Of a DNA stretch of 51,268 nt, positions 28,698 to 37,218 are shown one piece after another. The DNA is from Thiobacillus sp. GTDB lineage: Bacteria; Pseudomonadota; Gammaproteobacteria; Burkholderiales; Thiobacillaceae. The stretch lies in contig JADFDC010000014.1 in assembly GCA_018263115.1 (NCBI GenBank), positions 1-51,268 of the forward strand, written 5' to 3'. Both the position numbers and the translations under genes were made by a program. Below the pieces are notes generated by a model. That model was given only the letters and a program-made list of their open reading frames with translations, was not told where the DNA came from and did no database searches. The number at the start of each line of letters is the position of its first letter. Position 1 is the first letter of the stretch.

Positions 28698-29815
28698 GAG
28701 CCGGATTCCTTTAAATAGTGTTCCACATAACCCCGGTCGGCGGCCTCGGGCATCAGCTCAAGGTAGCGCTTGAAAAGCGGGATGGAAAGTTGCTTTTCCC
28801 CGCGCTTGTACAGCAGCAGACCAAGCGCGCGATGGCTGGGGGCGAAATCAGGCGCCAGCTCCAGCGCGAGTGTGTACTCGCGCTCCGCTAGCTCAAGATC
28901 GCCTTCCTTGCCACGAAGCCGGTAGGCCTCGCCCAGAAAATACGAGGCTTCGGGCGGGTACTCCTTGCGCCGTTCAGGATCGCTCAAAACAAGAATAAGC
29001 TGCTTGTAACGATAGGCCGCCAGATCTTCCTGCAAGGTAAACAGGCGCACCGGCCGGATGTGCTGGATGAATTCCTCAAGACCAACCCTTCCATTGGCGG
29101 CGTCTTTTGAAAGCTCGCCGAAGTTGTCGATACGTTCCTGTAATTTAGGATGACTTGCGAAGAAGAACGGCTCTTTTATTTCTAGCGCCTTGATTTCGGC
29201 TATCAAGTGTTCAAAGGTTTTGGGTGCTTCCCTGGCGGAATAGCCCGCCGCGATCAGCCGCTGGTAGCCGATGTTGTCGGCCTCGGTTTCATGCTCTTGA
29301 GAAAATCCGGTCATGGAGGAAAGGGCGGCGATATCCCCCAGTAATGGTACGCCCAGCATGCCGACGACCAGCGCGAAGGTGGCCGCATTCTTGACGCGTT
29401 CACTTTGCTGGAAGGAGTGGCGGTGGACGAAATGCACACCCTCATGCGCCAGTACAGTGGCGAGCTGGGCTTCGTTCTGCAATCGTGCCAGAAGGCCTGT
29501 ATTGATATAGATGCTGCCGTTGGGCAGGGCAAAGGCGTTGAGGTGTGGCGCATCCAGCGCGCGGACGCGCAGCCTGCCATTGAATTCCGGGTAGAGCTTA
29601 TCCAGGATGTCCTGAAGATAGGCATTAAGCGTAGGATCGTTGCGGACCTTGCCGGCGCGCACCAGCGCTTTGTCAAACTCTTCGGCATCGGCCCAAAGAT
29701 TCATTTCTTCCCGTGCCAGACCGGCAGCATCCACGGCGCCAGGCCATGGCGCGATGTCCTCCGCGATGGCGCAGCTTGCGGCCAGCAGCAGGGCGGAACC
29801 AAGCAAGCGCATCAT
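28694..29815 (-). CDS. Exported M48 metallopeptidase with TPR-like C-terminus
   Basis: Periplasmic zinc protease of 373 residues. A signal peptide (MMRLLGSALLLAASCAIA) is followed by the M48 domain: AHEGVHFVHRH with His124, Glu125 and His128, and ETEAD with the third ligand near Glu176. From about 270 on the sequence becomes helical and repeat-like (YFLGEAYRLRGKEGDLELAEREY, HRALGLLLYKRGEKQLSIPLF), matching tetratricopeptide units. The layout recalls BepA, which removes misassembled outer-membrane proteins, but the neighbours differ. It is the middle gene of a coupled three-gene operon with a lipoprotein and a periplasmic protein. Confidence 0.88.
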   Translation of the reverse strand: MMRLLGSALLLAASCAIAEDIAPWPGAVDAAGLAREEMNLWADAEEFDKALVRAGKVRNDPTLNAYLQDILDKLYPEFNGRLRVRALDAPHLNAFALPNGSIYINTGLLARLQNEAQLATVLAHEGVHFVHRHSFQQSERVKNAATFALVVGMLGVPLLGDIAALSSMTGFSQEHETEADNIGYQRLIAAGYSAREAPKTFEHLIAEIKALEIKEPFFFASHPKLQERIDNFGELSKDAANGRVGLEEFIQHIRPVRLFTLQEDLAAYRYKQLILVLSDPERRKEYPPEASYFLGEAYRLRGKEGDLELAEREYTLALELAPDFAPSHRALGLLLYKRGEKQLSIPLFKRYLELMPEAADRGYVEHYLKESGS

Positions 29816-30525
29816 TCTGGATTGGGGTAGGTTTTAAAGAAATCCTTTACTAGGCTTTCCACTTCTCCGGCTTCGCGGGAATCCATGGACATGCTTTGGT
29901 CGTAGGAAAGCCAGCTGATTTCACCGGTTTTAAGGTCGGCCAGCCCAACGGTAATGAAAGATTGCCCCAAGGGGATGGCAATTCCAATGAGCAGTCCAAC
30001 GGTAAAGGCTGCTTTGCGTCCGCCGGTTGAAATGATGTCCGCACCGACAAAAATCAATGCCGAATCTGCGCCGGTTTTCTCGCGCAGAAAGGCCAGCCCA
30101 TCGCCCAGTGTGTAGTCCCATTCGCTTTTCTTCTGTTCCCAGCCGCTATCCTTTCCCTGGCCATAGGCGTGAATGGCGGACGCCACGCGATCGTACAGGC
30201 CGATGTGGCTTTCAACGATTTCCGCTTCCTCGACAGGCAGTTCGGGCATGCGCAGCGTTTCAAAGCGCCGGTTTTCCCGGGCATAGGCTTCGGTGGCGGC
30301 GAGAAGGTTTTCATTGGCCTGTCTGGTCCAGTCGTCCTGTTTCTGGATCACGCCACCAGCGGACATTTCGGCGACAAACATTTGCGGCGGCAGGAGCAAT
30401 ACTTTCTTCGGGCGCTGGTCCTGCGTTAACGATGTCAATTTCGGATTGATGGCTGAGAAAGCAGCCTGACTCAAACCGGGTAAACTCAAGGCCAGGAAAA
30501 AAAAGGCGGATGTGATGATGCGCAT
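29812..30525 (-). CDS. Hypothetical periplasmic protein, first gene of M48 operon
   Basis: Unrecognised 237-residue protein. ATG 30525 is preferred over the upstream TTG because AGGGAGA precedes it and it starts a clean signal peptide (MRIITSAFFFLALSLPG, cleavage near LSQA). The mature part has a conserved-looking block PKKVLLLPPQMFVAEMS and a C-terminal hydrophobic stretch (about 180-200, VGLLIGIAIPLGQSFITVG) followed by DLKTGEISWLSYDQ. These patterns recall periplasmic CsgG/DUF799-like lipoprotein folds, which also have a lipid-contacting strand and a report on 'GEI-W' motifs, but I cannot assign it. It heads the coupled operon. Confidence 0.8.
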   Translation of the reverse strand: MRIITSAFFFLALSLPGLSQAAFSAINPKLTSLTQDQRPKKVLLLPPQMFVAEMSAGGVIQKQDDWTRQANENLLAATEAYARENRRFETLRMPELPVEEAEIVESHIGLYDRVASAIHAYGQGKDSGWEQKKSEWDYTLGDGLAFLREKTGADSALIFVGADIISTGGRKAAFTVGLLIGIAIPLGQSFITVGLADLKTGEISWLSYDQSMSMDSREAGEVESLVKDFFKTYPNPE

Positions 30526-30576
30526 GGTTCTCCCTTCGGACACCCGGAAACTACGTTAAAGCCGGACAAGCGTCAA

Positions 30577-31209
30577 ATGACGAAAATGACTGTTTCACGT
30601 GAAACGATTTCCTGGCGCTGGGTGACGGATCGGGGTGTCCGGCTGGCAACCGGGAAGGCGACGCTACCGGTCTATCACATGCTGATGGAAGCCGGTTTGC
30701 CAGGTGTGGTGGAACTGGTTCCGGCGGACGGGAGCCTGCTGGTTGTATTGAAACCGGGAACGCAGGCGCCGTCCCGCCTGCTGGACATAATAAATAGCCA
30801 GTCTTTTGACATGACGCCCGCCCGCCCCGGGCGCGAGCATGAAATCGGTGTTGTATTCGATGGGCTGGATTTGCCCGACGTGGCGGACAAACTGGAATTA
30901 AGCCTGCCGGGCCTGATTGAAGGGCTATGCAAGACACAGTTTGTGGTCAAGTTTCTTGGCTTTCAGCCCGGGTTTGCCTATCTGGAAGGCTTGCCGCAAG
31001 AGTGGCATATCCCGCGGCTGGAGACCCCCAGAAAAAGTGTTCCTGCCGGAAGCGTTGCATTGGGCGGGGCTTATTGCGGGATTTATCCTGCCCAGGGGCC
31101 GGGCGGATGGCGCTTGATAGGCCGGACGGATGCCCGTCTGTTCAACCCCGTGGCATCTTCTCCTGCACTGTTTCAGCCGGGCGATAGCGTCAGGCTGGTT
31201 TCGGCATGA
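30577..31209 (+). CDS. pxpB: 5-oxoprolinase subunit PxpB
   Basis: With PxpA and PxpC it hydrolyses 5-oxoproline to glutamate using ATP. The 210-residue protein is of the KipI/AHS1 type, with the conserved FLGFQPGFAYLEGLP and PRKSVPAGSVALGG segments. Start ATG 30577 (or ATG 30586). Codons 5-10 (ACT GTT TCA CGT GAA ACG) spell a near-perfect parS site, so the first residues TVSRET are set by that element. The stop overlaps pxpC by four bases. Confidence 0.93.
   Translation: MTKMTVSRETISWRWVTDRGVRLATGKATLPVYHMLMEAGLPGVVELVPADGSLLVVLKPGTQAPSRLLDIINSQSFDMTPARPGREHEIGVVFDGLDLPDVADKLELSLPGLIEGLCKTQFVVKFLGFQPGFAYLEGLPQEWHIPRLETPRKSVPAGSVALGGAYCGIYPAQGPGGWRLIGRTDARLFNPVASSPALFQPGDSVRLVSA
30591..30606 (+). 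other. parS-like ParB-binding site within pxpB
   Basis: TGTTTCACGTGAAACG matches the consensus TGTTTCACGTGAAACA at 15 of 16 positions. It is inside codons 5-10 of pxpB, 6.6 kb upstream of parB. Confidence 0.85.
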
Positions 31210-32087
31210 TGGTTGTTTTCAAACCAGGGTTGATGGATTTGGTAATGGATCTGGGCAGGTCCGGGTTCCGCGCTCAGGGTGTACCGGAGGGGGGCGCGGC
31301 GGACGCGCCCTCGCTGGTTGCCGCCAACCGCTTGGTAGGCAATCCGGATGATGCGGCAGGTCTTGAGCTTTGCATGTGGGGTCCCGAATTGAGTTTTCCG
31401 GACGGCGCGTTTGTGGCTTTGACCGGGGCGGACATGGCGGCAAACCTGGAGGGGGTTGGTTTGCAGCCCGGACGAAAGCATGAAATCCGGCCCGGCGGGA
31501 TACTTAAACTCGGCAAGACGGATTTGGGGATACGAACTTATCTGGCGGTGGCCGGCGGTATTGATGTACCCAGGGTGCTGGGCAGCCGCTCTACTTTCCT
31601 GCCCGGCGGGTGGGGCGGCTGGCAGGGGCGTGCGCTGAAAGCAGGGGACATTCTGCCGGTTGGCAGTTCAACGGCCAATCAGGTTTGGGAATGCCAGCCC
31701 GGATTCTGGAAACAGCCGGTGTCCGAATTGCGGGTAATGCCCGGACCTCAGCTCAACGGGTTTACTGATGCGGCGCTCGCCAGTTTTCTGGATCAGATGT
31801 TTGTTGTTCATAAGGATTCCAACCGCGTGGGGATACGCCTTGCCGGAATTGCACTGGATTATCGAAGAGGCGAAATTGCCTCCCAACCCGTATTGCCCGG
31901 TGTCATACAGGTTCCTCCGTCAGGCCAGCCGATCATTTTGGGGTGGGACGGGCCAGTTACCGGCGGCTATCCGGTTATTGCAGGGGTCATCTCGGCGGAC
32001 TTGCCCAGGCTGGCCCAGCTTGCTCCGGGCGATAGCCTGCGCTTCCGGGTGGTCAGCCACGAGGAAGCGCTAAAAGACTGGCAGTGA
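31206..32087 (+). CDS. pxpC: 5-oxoprolinase subunit PxpC
   Basis: KipA/AHS2-type subunit of the ATP-dependent 5-oxoprolinase. 293 residues with the family motifs GFRAQGVPEGGAADAPSL near 18, AVAGGIDVPRVLGSRSTFLPGG near 112, and the C-terminal GGYPVIAGVISADLPRLAQLAPGD. It overlaps pxpB by four bases and pxpA follows by nine, so the three subunits are co-translated. Length is typical of stand-alone PxpC and there is no fusion with PxpB. Confidence 0.94.
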   Translation: MMVVFKPGLMDLVMDLGRSGFRAQGVPEGGAADAPSLVAANRLVGNPDDAAGLELCMWGPELSFPDGAFVALTGADMAANLEGVGLQPGRKHEIRPGGILKLGKTDLGIRTYLAVAGGIDVPRVLGSRSTFLPGGWGGWQGRALKAGDILPVGSSTANQVWECQPGFWKQPVSELRVMPGPQLNGFTDAALASFLDQMFVVHKDSNRVGIRLAGIALDYRRGEIASQPVLPGVIQVPPSGQPIILGWDGPVTGGYPVIAGVISADLPRLAQLAPGDSLRFRVVSHEEALKDWQ

Positions 32088-32095
32088 GAGGGGCT

Positions 32096-32818
32096 ATGGA
32101 CAAGCTGATTGAACTCAATGCCGATGTGGGCGAAGGTGGCCCCGACAGTTTATTGATGCCACTCGTGGACCGGGTATCGATTGCTTGCGGCGGACATGCC
32201 GGCGATATGCCCAGCATGCGGGAGGCATTGATGCGTGTTAGGGAGCTGGGCATTCTGCCCGGCGCCCACCCAGGTTATCCTGATCCGGCCAATTTCGGCC
32301 GCAAGCCGATAAATGCCGCCCCGAAAGACATTACCCGCTGGGTTGCCGGACAAACCAGGAGCCTGCTGGATACCGCGGATTCCTTGGGTATGATGTTGTT
32401 CCACGTGAAACCGCATGGTGCGCTTTACAATCAGGCAGCTGTGGATAGGGCAACAGCCGAAGCTGTTATCGAAGCAATGCTGGAATTGAAGGGGCTTGCG
32501 CTGATTACCCTTGCGAGCTCGCCCTTGGCAGGTTGGGCAAGATCAGCTGGGCTTGATGTGCTGGAGGAAGCTTTTGCCGACAGACGCTATTTGCAGAACG
32601 GTCAGCTGGCGCCACGGAATTTGCCGGGCGCGGTCATAGACGAACCTGGCCAGGCTGCCAGTCAGGCTTTGGCAATTGCCAGTGGTCACCCGGTCGAGCC
32701 AATGGGCGGGGGGTCATTATTCATCCGGGCGCAGACCATCTGCCTTCATGGCGATGGGCCGGGTGCGAAAAAAAGGGCGGTAGCCGTGGCTTCCACCCTT
32801 CGCGAAAACAGAAACTGA
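32096..32818 (+). CDS. pxpA: 5-oxoprolinase subunit PxpA
   Basis: LamB/YcsF-family subunit. ATG 32096 is preferred because GAGAGGGG precedes it; GTG 32084, overlapping the pxpC stop, is the alternative. 240 residues begin MDKLIELNADVGEG, the family signature, with CGGHAGD, GAHPGYPD and the conserved FHVKPHGALYN near 100. The codons of HVKPHG form a parS-like site. Together with pxpBC it salvages 5-oxoproline, a by-product of glutamine and glutamate metabolism. The stop is immediately followed by the convergent DUF2892 gene. Confidence 0.94.
   Translation: MDKLIELNADVGEGGPDSLLMPLVDRVSIACGGHAGDMPSMREALMRVRELGILPGAHPGYPDPANFGRKPINAAPKDITRWVAGQTRSLLDTADSLGMMLFHVKPHGALYNQAAVDRATAEAVIEAMLELKGLALITLASSPLAGWARSAGLDVLEEAFADRRYLQNGQLAPRNLPGAVIDEPGQAASQALAIASGHPVEPMGGGSLFIRAQTICLHGDGPGAKKRAVAVASTLRENRN
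32397..32412 (+). other. Weak parS-like site within pxpA
   Basis: TGTTCCACGTGAAACC matches the parS consensus at 14 of 16 positions and keeps the CACGTGAAAC core. It covers codons of the conserved FHVKPH motif, so protein constraint alone might explain it. Confidence 0.5.
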
Positions 32819-32819
32819 A

Positions 32820-33020
32820 TCAGCTGTTGGCGTGCTTGATTTTGCAGGTGCTCATGCCCAACAGGGGATAAACAGGACACCAGCCGATCAGGCCGGTTGC
32901 AAGGGGCACAACACCAATCCAGCCCCATACGCCGATGGTCCCGGTCAGGGTCAATGCAATCAGGATAAGGCCGACAGTGATACGCAGGGCGCGATCAATT
33001 CCACCAACATTGGCTTTCAT
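32820..33020 (-). CDS. DUF2892 small membrane protein
   Basis: 66-residue membrane protein of the DUF2892 (YgaP-like transmembrane) family. It opens MKANVGGIDRALRITVGL, with two helices at about 12-28 and 32-48 and the conserved GWCPVYPLLGMSTCK, where two cysteines near the end are a family trait. These proteins often accompany rhodaneses and redox regulators. It lies downstream of a Crp/Fnr gene in the same direction, with a candidate Crp/Fnr operator 62 bases upstream of its start. Confidence 0.92.
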   Translation of the reverse strand: MKANVGGIDRALRITVGLILIALTLTGTIGVWGWIGVVPLATGLIGWCPVYPLLGMSTCKIKHANS

Positions 33021-33081
33021 GGATTTCTCCTTCAGTTAAGGTTAAGGAAGCGACATTTCACCAAACTGAAGGGACCGGGTC

Positions 33082-33097
33082 TGTAACCCGGGTCACA
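33082..33097. promoter_or_regulatory. Candidate Crp/Fnr-type operator
   Basis: TGTAA-CCCGGG-TCACA. Half sites TGTAA and TCACA differ from a perfect TGTGA-N6-TCACA palindrome at one base. It sits between the Crp/Fnr gene and DUF2892, upstream of the latter. Confidence 0.5.
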
Positions 33098-33102
33098 TAA
33101 CG

Positions 33103-33768
33103 TTACTGGGCAGGGGTTTCTGCCAGTTGCCTAAGACCGGACGGGTCGAGGATTTCAATGGTTTCGCGTCCCAGTTTTACCAGGCCGCGATGTTCAAAGC
33201 CCTTAAGCAGGCGGCTGACAATTTCGCGGACGCTTCCCAGATCCTGCGCGAGCTGTTGGTGGGTCGTGCGGATATCCCGGCCATGGCCCAGCAACAGCGC
33301 GGCCAAACGCTGGTCCAAACGCATGAAAGCCACTTCCTCCACCAGTTGCATCAAGTCGGCAACCCGTTCCGCAAACAGCAGGAATACAAATCGGCGGAAG
33401 GGCTCGTGTACCAGCATTTCTTCGAAAACCGGCTTGGGAAGCATGAGCACCAGCGTATCAATTTCGGTTTCCCCGCGGGCATTGTATTCCTGGTGCCCCA
33501 GCAGACAGCTGGCGGTAATGAAGCAGGTTTCTCCCGGCAGCACCCTGTAAAGGGGGAGTTCCCGGCCGTTGGGCGCCGCCTTGATGACGCGAATGGCGCC
33601 GGTAACGACGAAGGGAAAGCCGCCGCAGGGCTGGTGTTCATCAAATACCTGTGTCCTGGCCGGAAGAGAAAGGGGATTCAGCGCCGCCAGCAATCTGTCC
33701 CTGGCCGCCTCTGGCAGTTCGTTGATAACGGGGTAGGCTTGAAACAGGGCGTCTGCAGGGTAGTTCAT
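33103..33768 (-). CDS. Crp/Fnr-family transcriptional regulator
   Basis: Cyclic-nucleotide-binding-fold regulator of 221 residues from ATG 33768 (MNYPADALFQAYPV). The effector domain (about 20-130) contains GAIRVIKAAPNGRELPLYRVLPGETCFITASC. The long helix (about 131-160) and the winged HTH (RTTHQQLAQDLGSVREIVSRLLKGFEHRGLV) follow. There is no N-terminal Cys cluster, so it is not an FNR-type oxygen sensor; effector (NO, haem or other) is unknown. It probably controls the adjacent DUF2892 gene through the operator between them. Confidence 0.9.
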   Translation of the reverse strand: MNYPADALFQAYPVINELPEAARDRLLAALNPLSLPARTQVFDEHQPCGGFPFVVTGAIRVIKAAPNGRELPLYRVLPGETCFITASCLLGHQEYNARGETEIDTLVLMLPKPVFEEMLVHEPFRRFVFLLFAERVADLMQLVEEVAFMRLDQRLAALLLGHGRDIRTTHQQLAQDLGSVREIVSRLLKGFEHRGLVKLGRETIEILDPSGLRQLAETPAQ

Positions 33769-33813
33769 GGAATCATGTTGCCTGAAACGTTGTGGCAAGA
33801 GAAGGGGGTGGTG

Positions 33814-33829
33814 TGTTTCACGTGAAACA
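33814..33829 (+). other. Perfect parS site upstream of mnmG
   Basis: TGTTTCACGTGAAACA equals the bacterial parS consensus at all 16 positions. It lies between the Crp/Fnr gene and mnmG, about 3.4 kb from parB. Confidence 0.95.
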
Positions 33830-33866
33830 AGGGGCGGGGAAAAATGCTTTCGCGTAGAATTCGCGC

Positions 33867-35771
33867 ATGAAGTTTCCCCAGGATTTCGATGTCATTGTTA
33901 TTGGTGGCGGCCATGCGGGCACGGAGGCCGCGCTGGCTGCCGCGCGCACGGGCGCGGAAACACTGCTGCTGACGCATAACATCGAAACCCTGGGTGCGAT
34001 GTCCTGCAACCCTTCCATTGGCGGCATCGGCAAGGGCCATCTGGTCAAGGAGGTTGATGCGCTGGGCGGTGCCATGGCCATTGCCACCGACGAGGCGGGC
34101 ATTCAGTTTCGCACGCTGAATGCTTCCAAGGGCCCGGCGGTGCGTGCTACCCGCGCCCAGGCTGACCGGGTGCGATACAAACTGGCTATACGCGGCCGGG
34201 TGGAAAACCAGCCCAACCTGACTTTATTCCAGCAGGCCGTCGATGACCTGGTCGTTGAAGGCGACAAGGTGATTGGCGTAAAAACCCATTTGGGAATCGA
34301 ATTCAAGTCACGCTCAGTTGTGCTGACTTCTGGCACTTTTCTGGCTGGACTGATTCATGTGGGGCTGTCCCATTACGAAGCGGGACGCATGGGTGACCCG
34401 CCTGCGAAGTCGTTGGCGCACAGGCTGCGTGAACTGAATCTGCCGGCAGGCCGTCTCAAAACCGGCACACCGCCCCGGATCGACGGACGTACCATAGACT
34501 GGAGCTTATGCTTGGAACAGCCCGGAGATGCGCCAGAGCCGGTGTTTTCCTTCATGGGAAGCCGAGACATGCATCCGCGTCAGGTATCGTGCTGGATCAC
34601 TCATACCAATTCGCGGACACACGACATCATTCGTTCCGGTTTTGATCGTTCCCCCATGTTTACCGGCGTGATCGAGGGCGTGGGGCCGCGCTATTGCCCG
34701 TCGATTGAAGACAAGGTCAACCGCTTCGCGGATAAATCCAGCCATCAGATTTTCCTGGAGCCGGAAGGGCTGGACACGCACGAGGTCTACCCAAACGGCA
34801 TTTCCACCTCGTTGCCATTCGATATCCAGCTCGCGGCTGTTCATTCAATTCCGGGGCTGGGAAACGCGCATATCCTGCGTCCGGGGTATGCCATCGAATA
34901 CGACTACTTCGATCCGCGCAACCTGAAGGCAAGCCTGGAAACCAAATCAATTTCGGGCCTGTTTTTCGCCGGACAGATCAATGGCACCACGGGCTATGAG
35001 GAAGCCGCCGCCCAGGGCCTGCTGGCTGGATTGAATGCGGCGCGTTTCGCCCGTGACAAGGACGCCTGGCATCCCGCCCGGCACGAAGCTTATCTTGGCG
35101 TGCTGGTCGATGATCTGATTACCCGTGGCGTATCCGAACCCTATCGCATGTTTACCAGCCGGGCTGAATACCGGCTCAGCCTGCGAGAAGACAATGCCGA
35201 CTTGCGGTTGACTGAAGCCGGTCGCACGATGGGTTTGGTGGACGATGTCCGTTGGGACAGCTTCAATCGCAAACGCGATGCGATCGCCCGTGAATCCGAG
35301 CGGCTGAAAACCGCCTGGGTACGTCCGGAAACCCTTCCGCCCGCCCAGGCGGAGTTGATTCTGGGCAAAGCGATCGAACGCGAATACAACCTGTTTGAGC
35401 TTTTGCGGCGGCCAGAAGTACGTTATGAACAAATTATGCAACTGCACGGCGCGGCGCCGGGTGTGAGCGACCCACAGGTCATCGAACAGATTGAAATTCA
35501 GGCCCAGTACCAGGGCTACATCGACCGGCAAAATGAAGAGGTGGCAAGACACAGGGATCAGGAAGAACTCCGTCTGCCGCAGGATTTTGATTACATGCTG
35601 CTGAACGGGCTGTCGATTGAAGTGCGTCAGCGACTGAACCAGCACAAGCCGGAGACGCTGGGCCAGGCATCGCGCCTGCAGGGGATTACGCCCGCAGCGA
35701 TTTCCGTGTTGATGGTGTATGCCAAGCGAGGTTTCAGAGCCGAGCCGGACAACGCGAAAAAATCCGCATGA
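33867..35771 (+). CDS. mnmG: tRNA uridine modification enzyme MnmG
   Basis: FAD enzyme, partner of MnmE in forming the U34 cmnm5 group. 634 residues begin [29 protein letters not shown], with the dinucleotide-binding [10 protein letters not shown]. Further family blocks are [33 protein letters not shown] and the C-terminal helical domain ending [17 protein letters not shown]. The start lacks a good ribosome binding site. It overlaps rsmG by four bases, beginning the mnmG-rsmG-parA-parB operon. Confidence 0.97.
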   Translation: MKFPQDFDVIVIGGGHAGTEAALAAARTGAETLLLTHNIETLGAMSCNPSIGGIGKGHLVKEVDALGGAMAIATDEAGIQFRTLNASKGPAVRATRAQADRVRYKLAIRGRVENQPNLTLFQQAVDDLVVEGDKVIGVKTHLGIEFKSRSVVLTSGTFLAGLIHVGLSHYEAGRMGDPPAKSLAHRLRELNLPAGRLKTGTPPRIDGRTIDWSLCLEQPGDAPEPVFSFMGSRDMHPRQVSCWITHTNSRTHDIIRSGFDRSPMFTGVIEGVGPRYCPSIEDKVNRFADKSSHQIFLEPEGLDTHEVYPNGISTSLPFDIQLAAVHSIPGLGNAHILRPGYAIEYDYFDPRNLKASLETKSISGLFFAGQINGTTGYEEAAAQGLLAGLNAARFARDKDAWHPARHEAYLGVLVDDLITRGVSEPYRMFTSRAEYRLSLREDNADLRLTEAGRTMGLVDDVRWDSFNRKRDAIARESERLKTAWVRPETLPPAQAELILGKAIEREYNLFELLRRPEVRYEQIMQLHGAAPGVSDPQVIEQIEIQAQYQGYIDRQNEEVARHRDQEELRLPQDFDYMLLNGLSIEVRQRLNQHKPETLGQASRLQGITPAAISVLMVYAKRGFRAEPDNAKKSA

Positions 35772-36397
35772 CGCTGGCCGCACGGTTGTTGGCAGGCGTC
35801 AATGCGCTTGGACTGGAGGTCGGCGCTGAGGCCCAGGAAAAGCTGCTGGCCTATCTGGCCTTGATGGCCAAATGGAACCAGGTCTACAACCTGACAGCGC
35901 TGCGCAACCCGGGCGAATGGGTTACCCATCATTTGCTCGACAGTCTGTCGGTGCTGCCCTATGTCAAAGGGCCGGTAATCGCCGATGTGGGCAGTGGAGC
36001 GGGATTGCCGGGTCTGGCCCTGGCAATTGTCCGGCCGGATTGGCAGGTGTTCAGCGTTGAGGCGGTGGACAAGAAAGCAGCTTTCCAGCGGCAGGTTGTG
36101 GCGGAGTTAGCGCTTGCCAACGCAACTATTGAAGGCTGCCGGGTAGAACGGCTCGTGTTAAATGATGGCGCGGATACGGTCGTTTCCCGCGCCTTTTCAA
36201 GCCTGTCTGATTTTGTGAGTTTGACTCGCCATTTGCCCAAGCCCGGCGGTCAATGGGTGGCGATGAAAGGAAAAAAACCACAAGAAGAAATCAGGCTGTT
36301 GCCTGTTGACATCCGGGTGGTCGATATCGTGCAGTTGAAAGTGCCCGGCCTGAATGCCGAGCGTTGTGCCGTAGTGATGAAGAAAATCGAGAACTGA
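35768..36397 (+). CDS. rsmG: 16S rRNA m7G527 methyltransferase RsmG
   Basis: Methylates G527 of 16S rRNA. 209 residues, S-adenosylmethionine motif [17 protein letters not shown] near 73, and the preceding [20 protein letters not shown]. Length is typical for the family. Its ATGA junction with mnmG and four-base gap to parA show co-transcription. Confidence 0.97.
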   Translation: MTLAARLLAGVNALGLEVGAEAQEKLLAYLALMAKWNQVYNLTALRNPGEWVTHHLLDSLSVLPYVKGPVIADVGSGAGLPGLALAIVRPDWQVFSVEAVDKKAAFQRQVVAELALANATIEGCRVERLVLNDGADTVVSRAFSSLSDFVSLTRHLPKPGGQWVAMKGKKPQEEIRLLPVDIRVVDIVQLKVPGLNAERCAVVMKKIEN

Positions 36398-36401
36398 AAA
36401 T

Positions 36402-37184
36402 ATGGGCCGGATCATAGCAGTTGCCAACCAGAAAGGCGGGGTGGGCAAGACCACCACTGCCGTCAACCTGGCTTGCGGATTAGCCCAGCAGGGCCAGCGA
36501 GTCTTGCTGGTGGATCTTGATCCGCAAGGCAACGCCACCATGGGCGCCGGGGTGGAAAAGCGCACGGCGCTTCCAACCGCTTATCAGGTATTGCTGGGCG
36601 AGGCGGATATTTACGCCAGCCGGCTGCGTTCCGAACAGGGCGGGTTTGATGTCGTACCGGCCAACCGTGAACTGGCGGGTGGCGAAGTGGAAATGGTCGA
36701 TCTCGACAAGCGCGAATTCCGCCTCAAGGCCGAGCTGGTGCGGGTGGCGCAGGAGTACGACTTCATCCTCATCGACTGCGCGCCCACGCTTAATTTGCTG
36801 ACGGTGAACGCCCTCGCCGCGGCCCATGCCGTGCTGATTCCCATGCAGTGTGAATACTATGCTCTGGAAGGGTTGACCGATCTGGTCGCCACCATCAAGA
36901 AGGTCAAGCAGAAGCTCAATCCCGGCATTGAAATTGAAGGCCTGCTTCGCGTCATGTATGACCCACGGTCGACGCTTGCGCAACAGGTTGCAGCCGAACT
37001 CAAGAGTCATTTCGGCGACAAGGTGTTCAACACCGTCATCCCGCGCAACATCCGTCTGGCCGAGGCGCCCAGTCATGGTTTGCCCGGCGTGGTTTACGAC
37101 CGCGCATCGAGGGGGGCGCAAGCCTACCTCGATTTGACCAGGGAGTTGCTCGACCGCTATGGCATAGCGGTTGGCGCGGCTTAA
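36402..37184 (+). CDS. parA: Chromosome partitioning ATPase ParA (Soj)
   Basis: Deviant-Walker ATPase that moves ParB-parS complexes on the nucleoid. 260 residues begin MGRIIAVANQKGGVGKTTT, with the KGGVGKT motif at 11-17; Walker A' and DYDFILIDCAPTLNLL follow. There is no N-terminal HTH, which marks it as chromosomal type Ib-like Soj rather than plasmid ParA. Located directly upstream of parB with a 34-base gap. Confidence 0.97.
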   Translation: MGRIIAVANQKGGVGKTTTAVNLACGLAQQGQRVLLVDLDPQGNATMGAGVEKRTALPTAYQVLLGEADIYASRLRSEQGGFDVVPANRELAGGEVEMVDLDKREFRLKAELVRVAQEYDFILIDCAPTLNLLTVNALAAAHAVLIPMQCEYYALEGLTDLVATIKKVKQKLNPGIEIEGLLRVMYDPRSTLAQQVAAELKSHFGDKVFNTVIPRNIRLAEAPSHGLPGVVYDRASRGAQAYLDLTRELLDRYGIAVGAA

Positions 37185-37218
37185 GCCAATAACGTATTCA
37201 AGGTACAGGGGGTAAACA

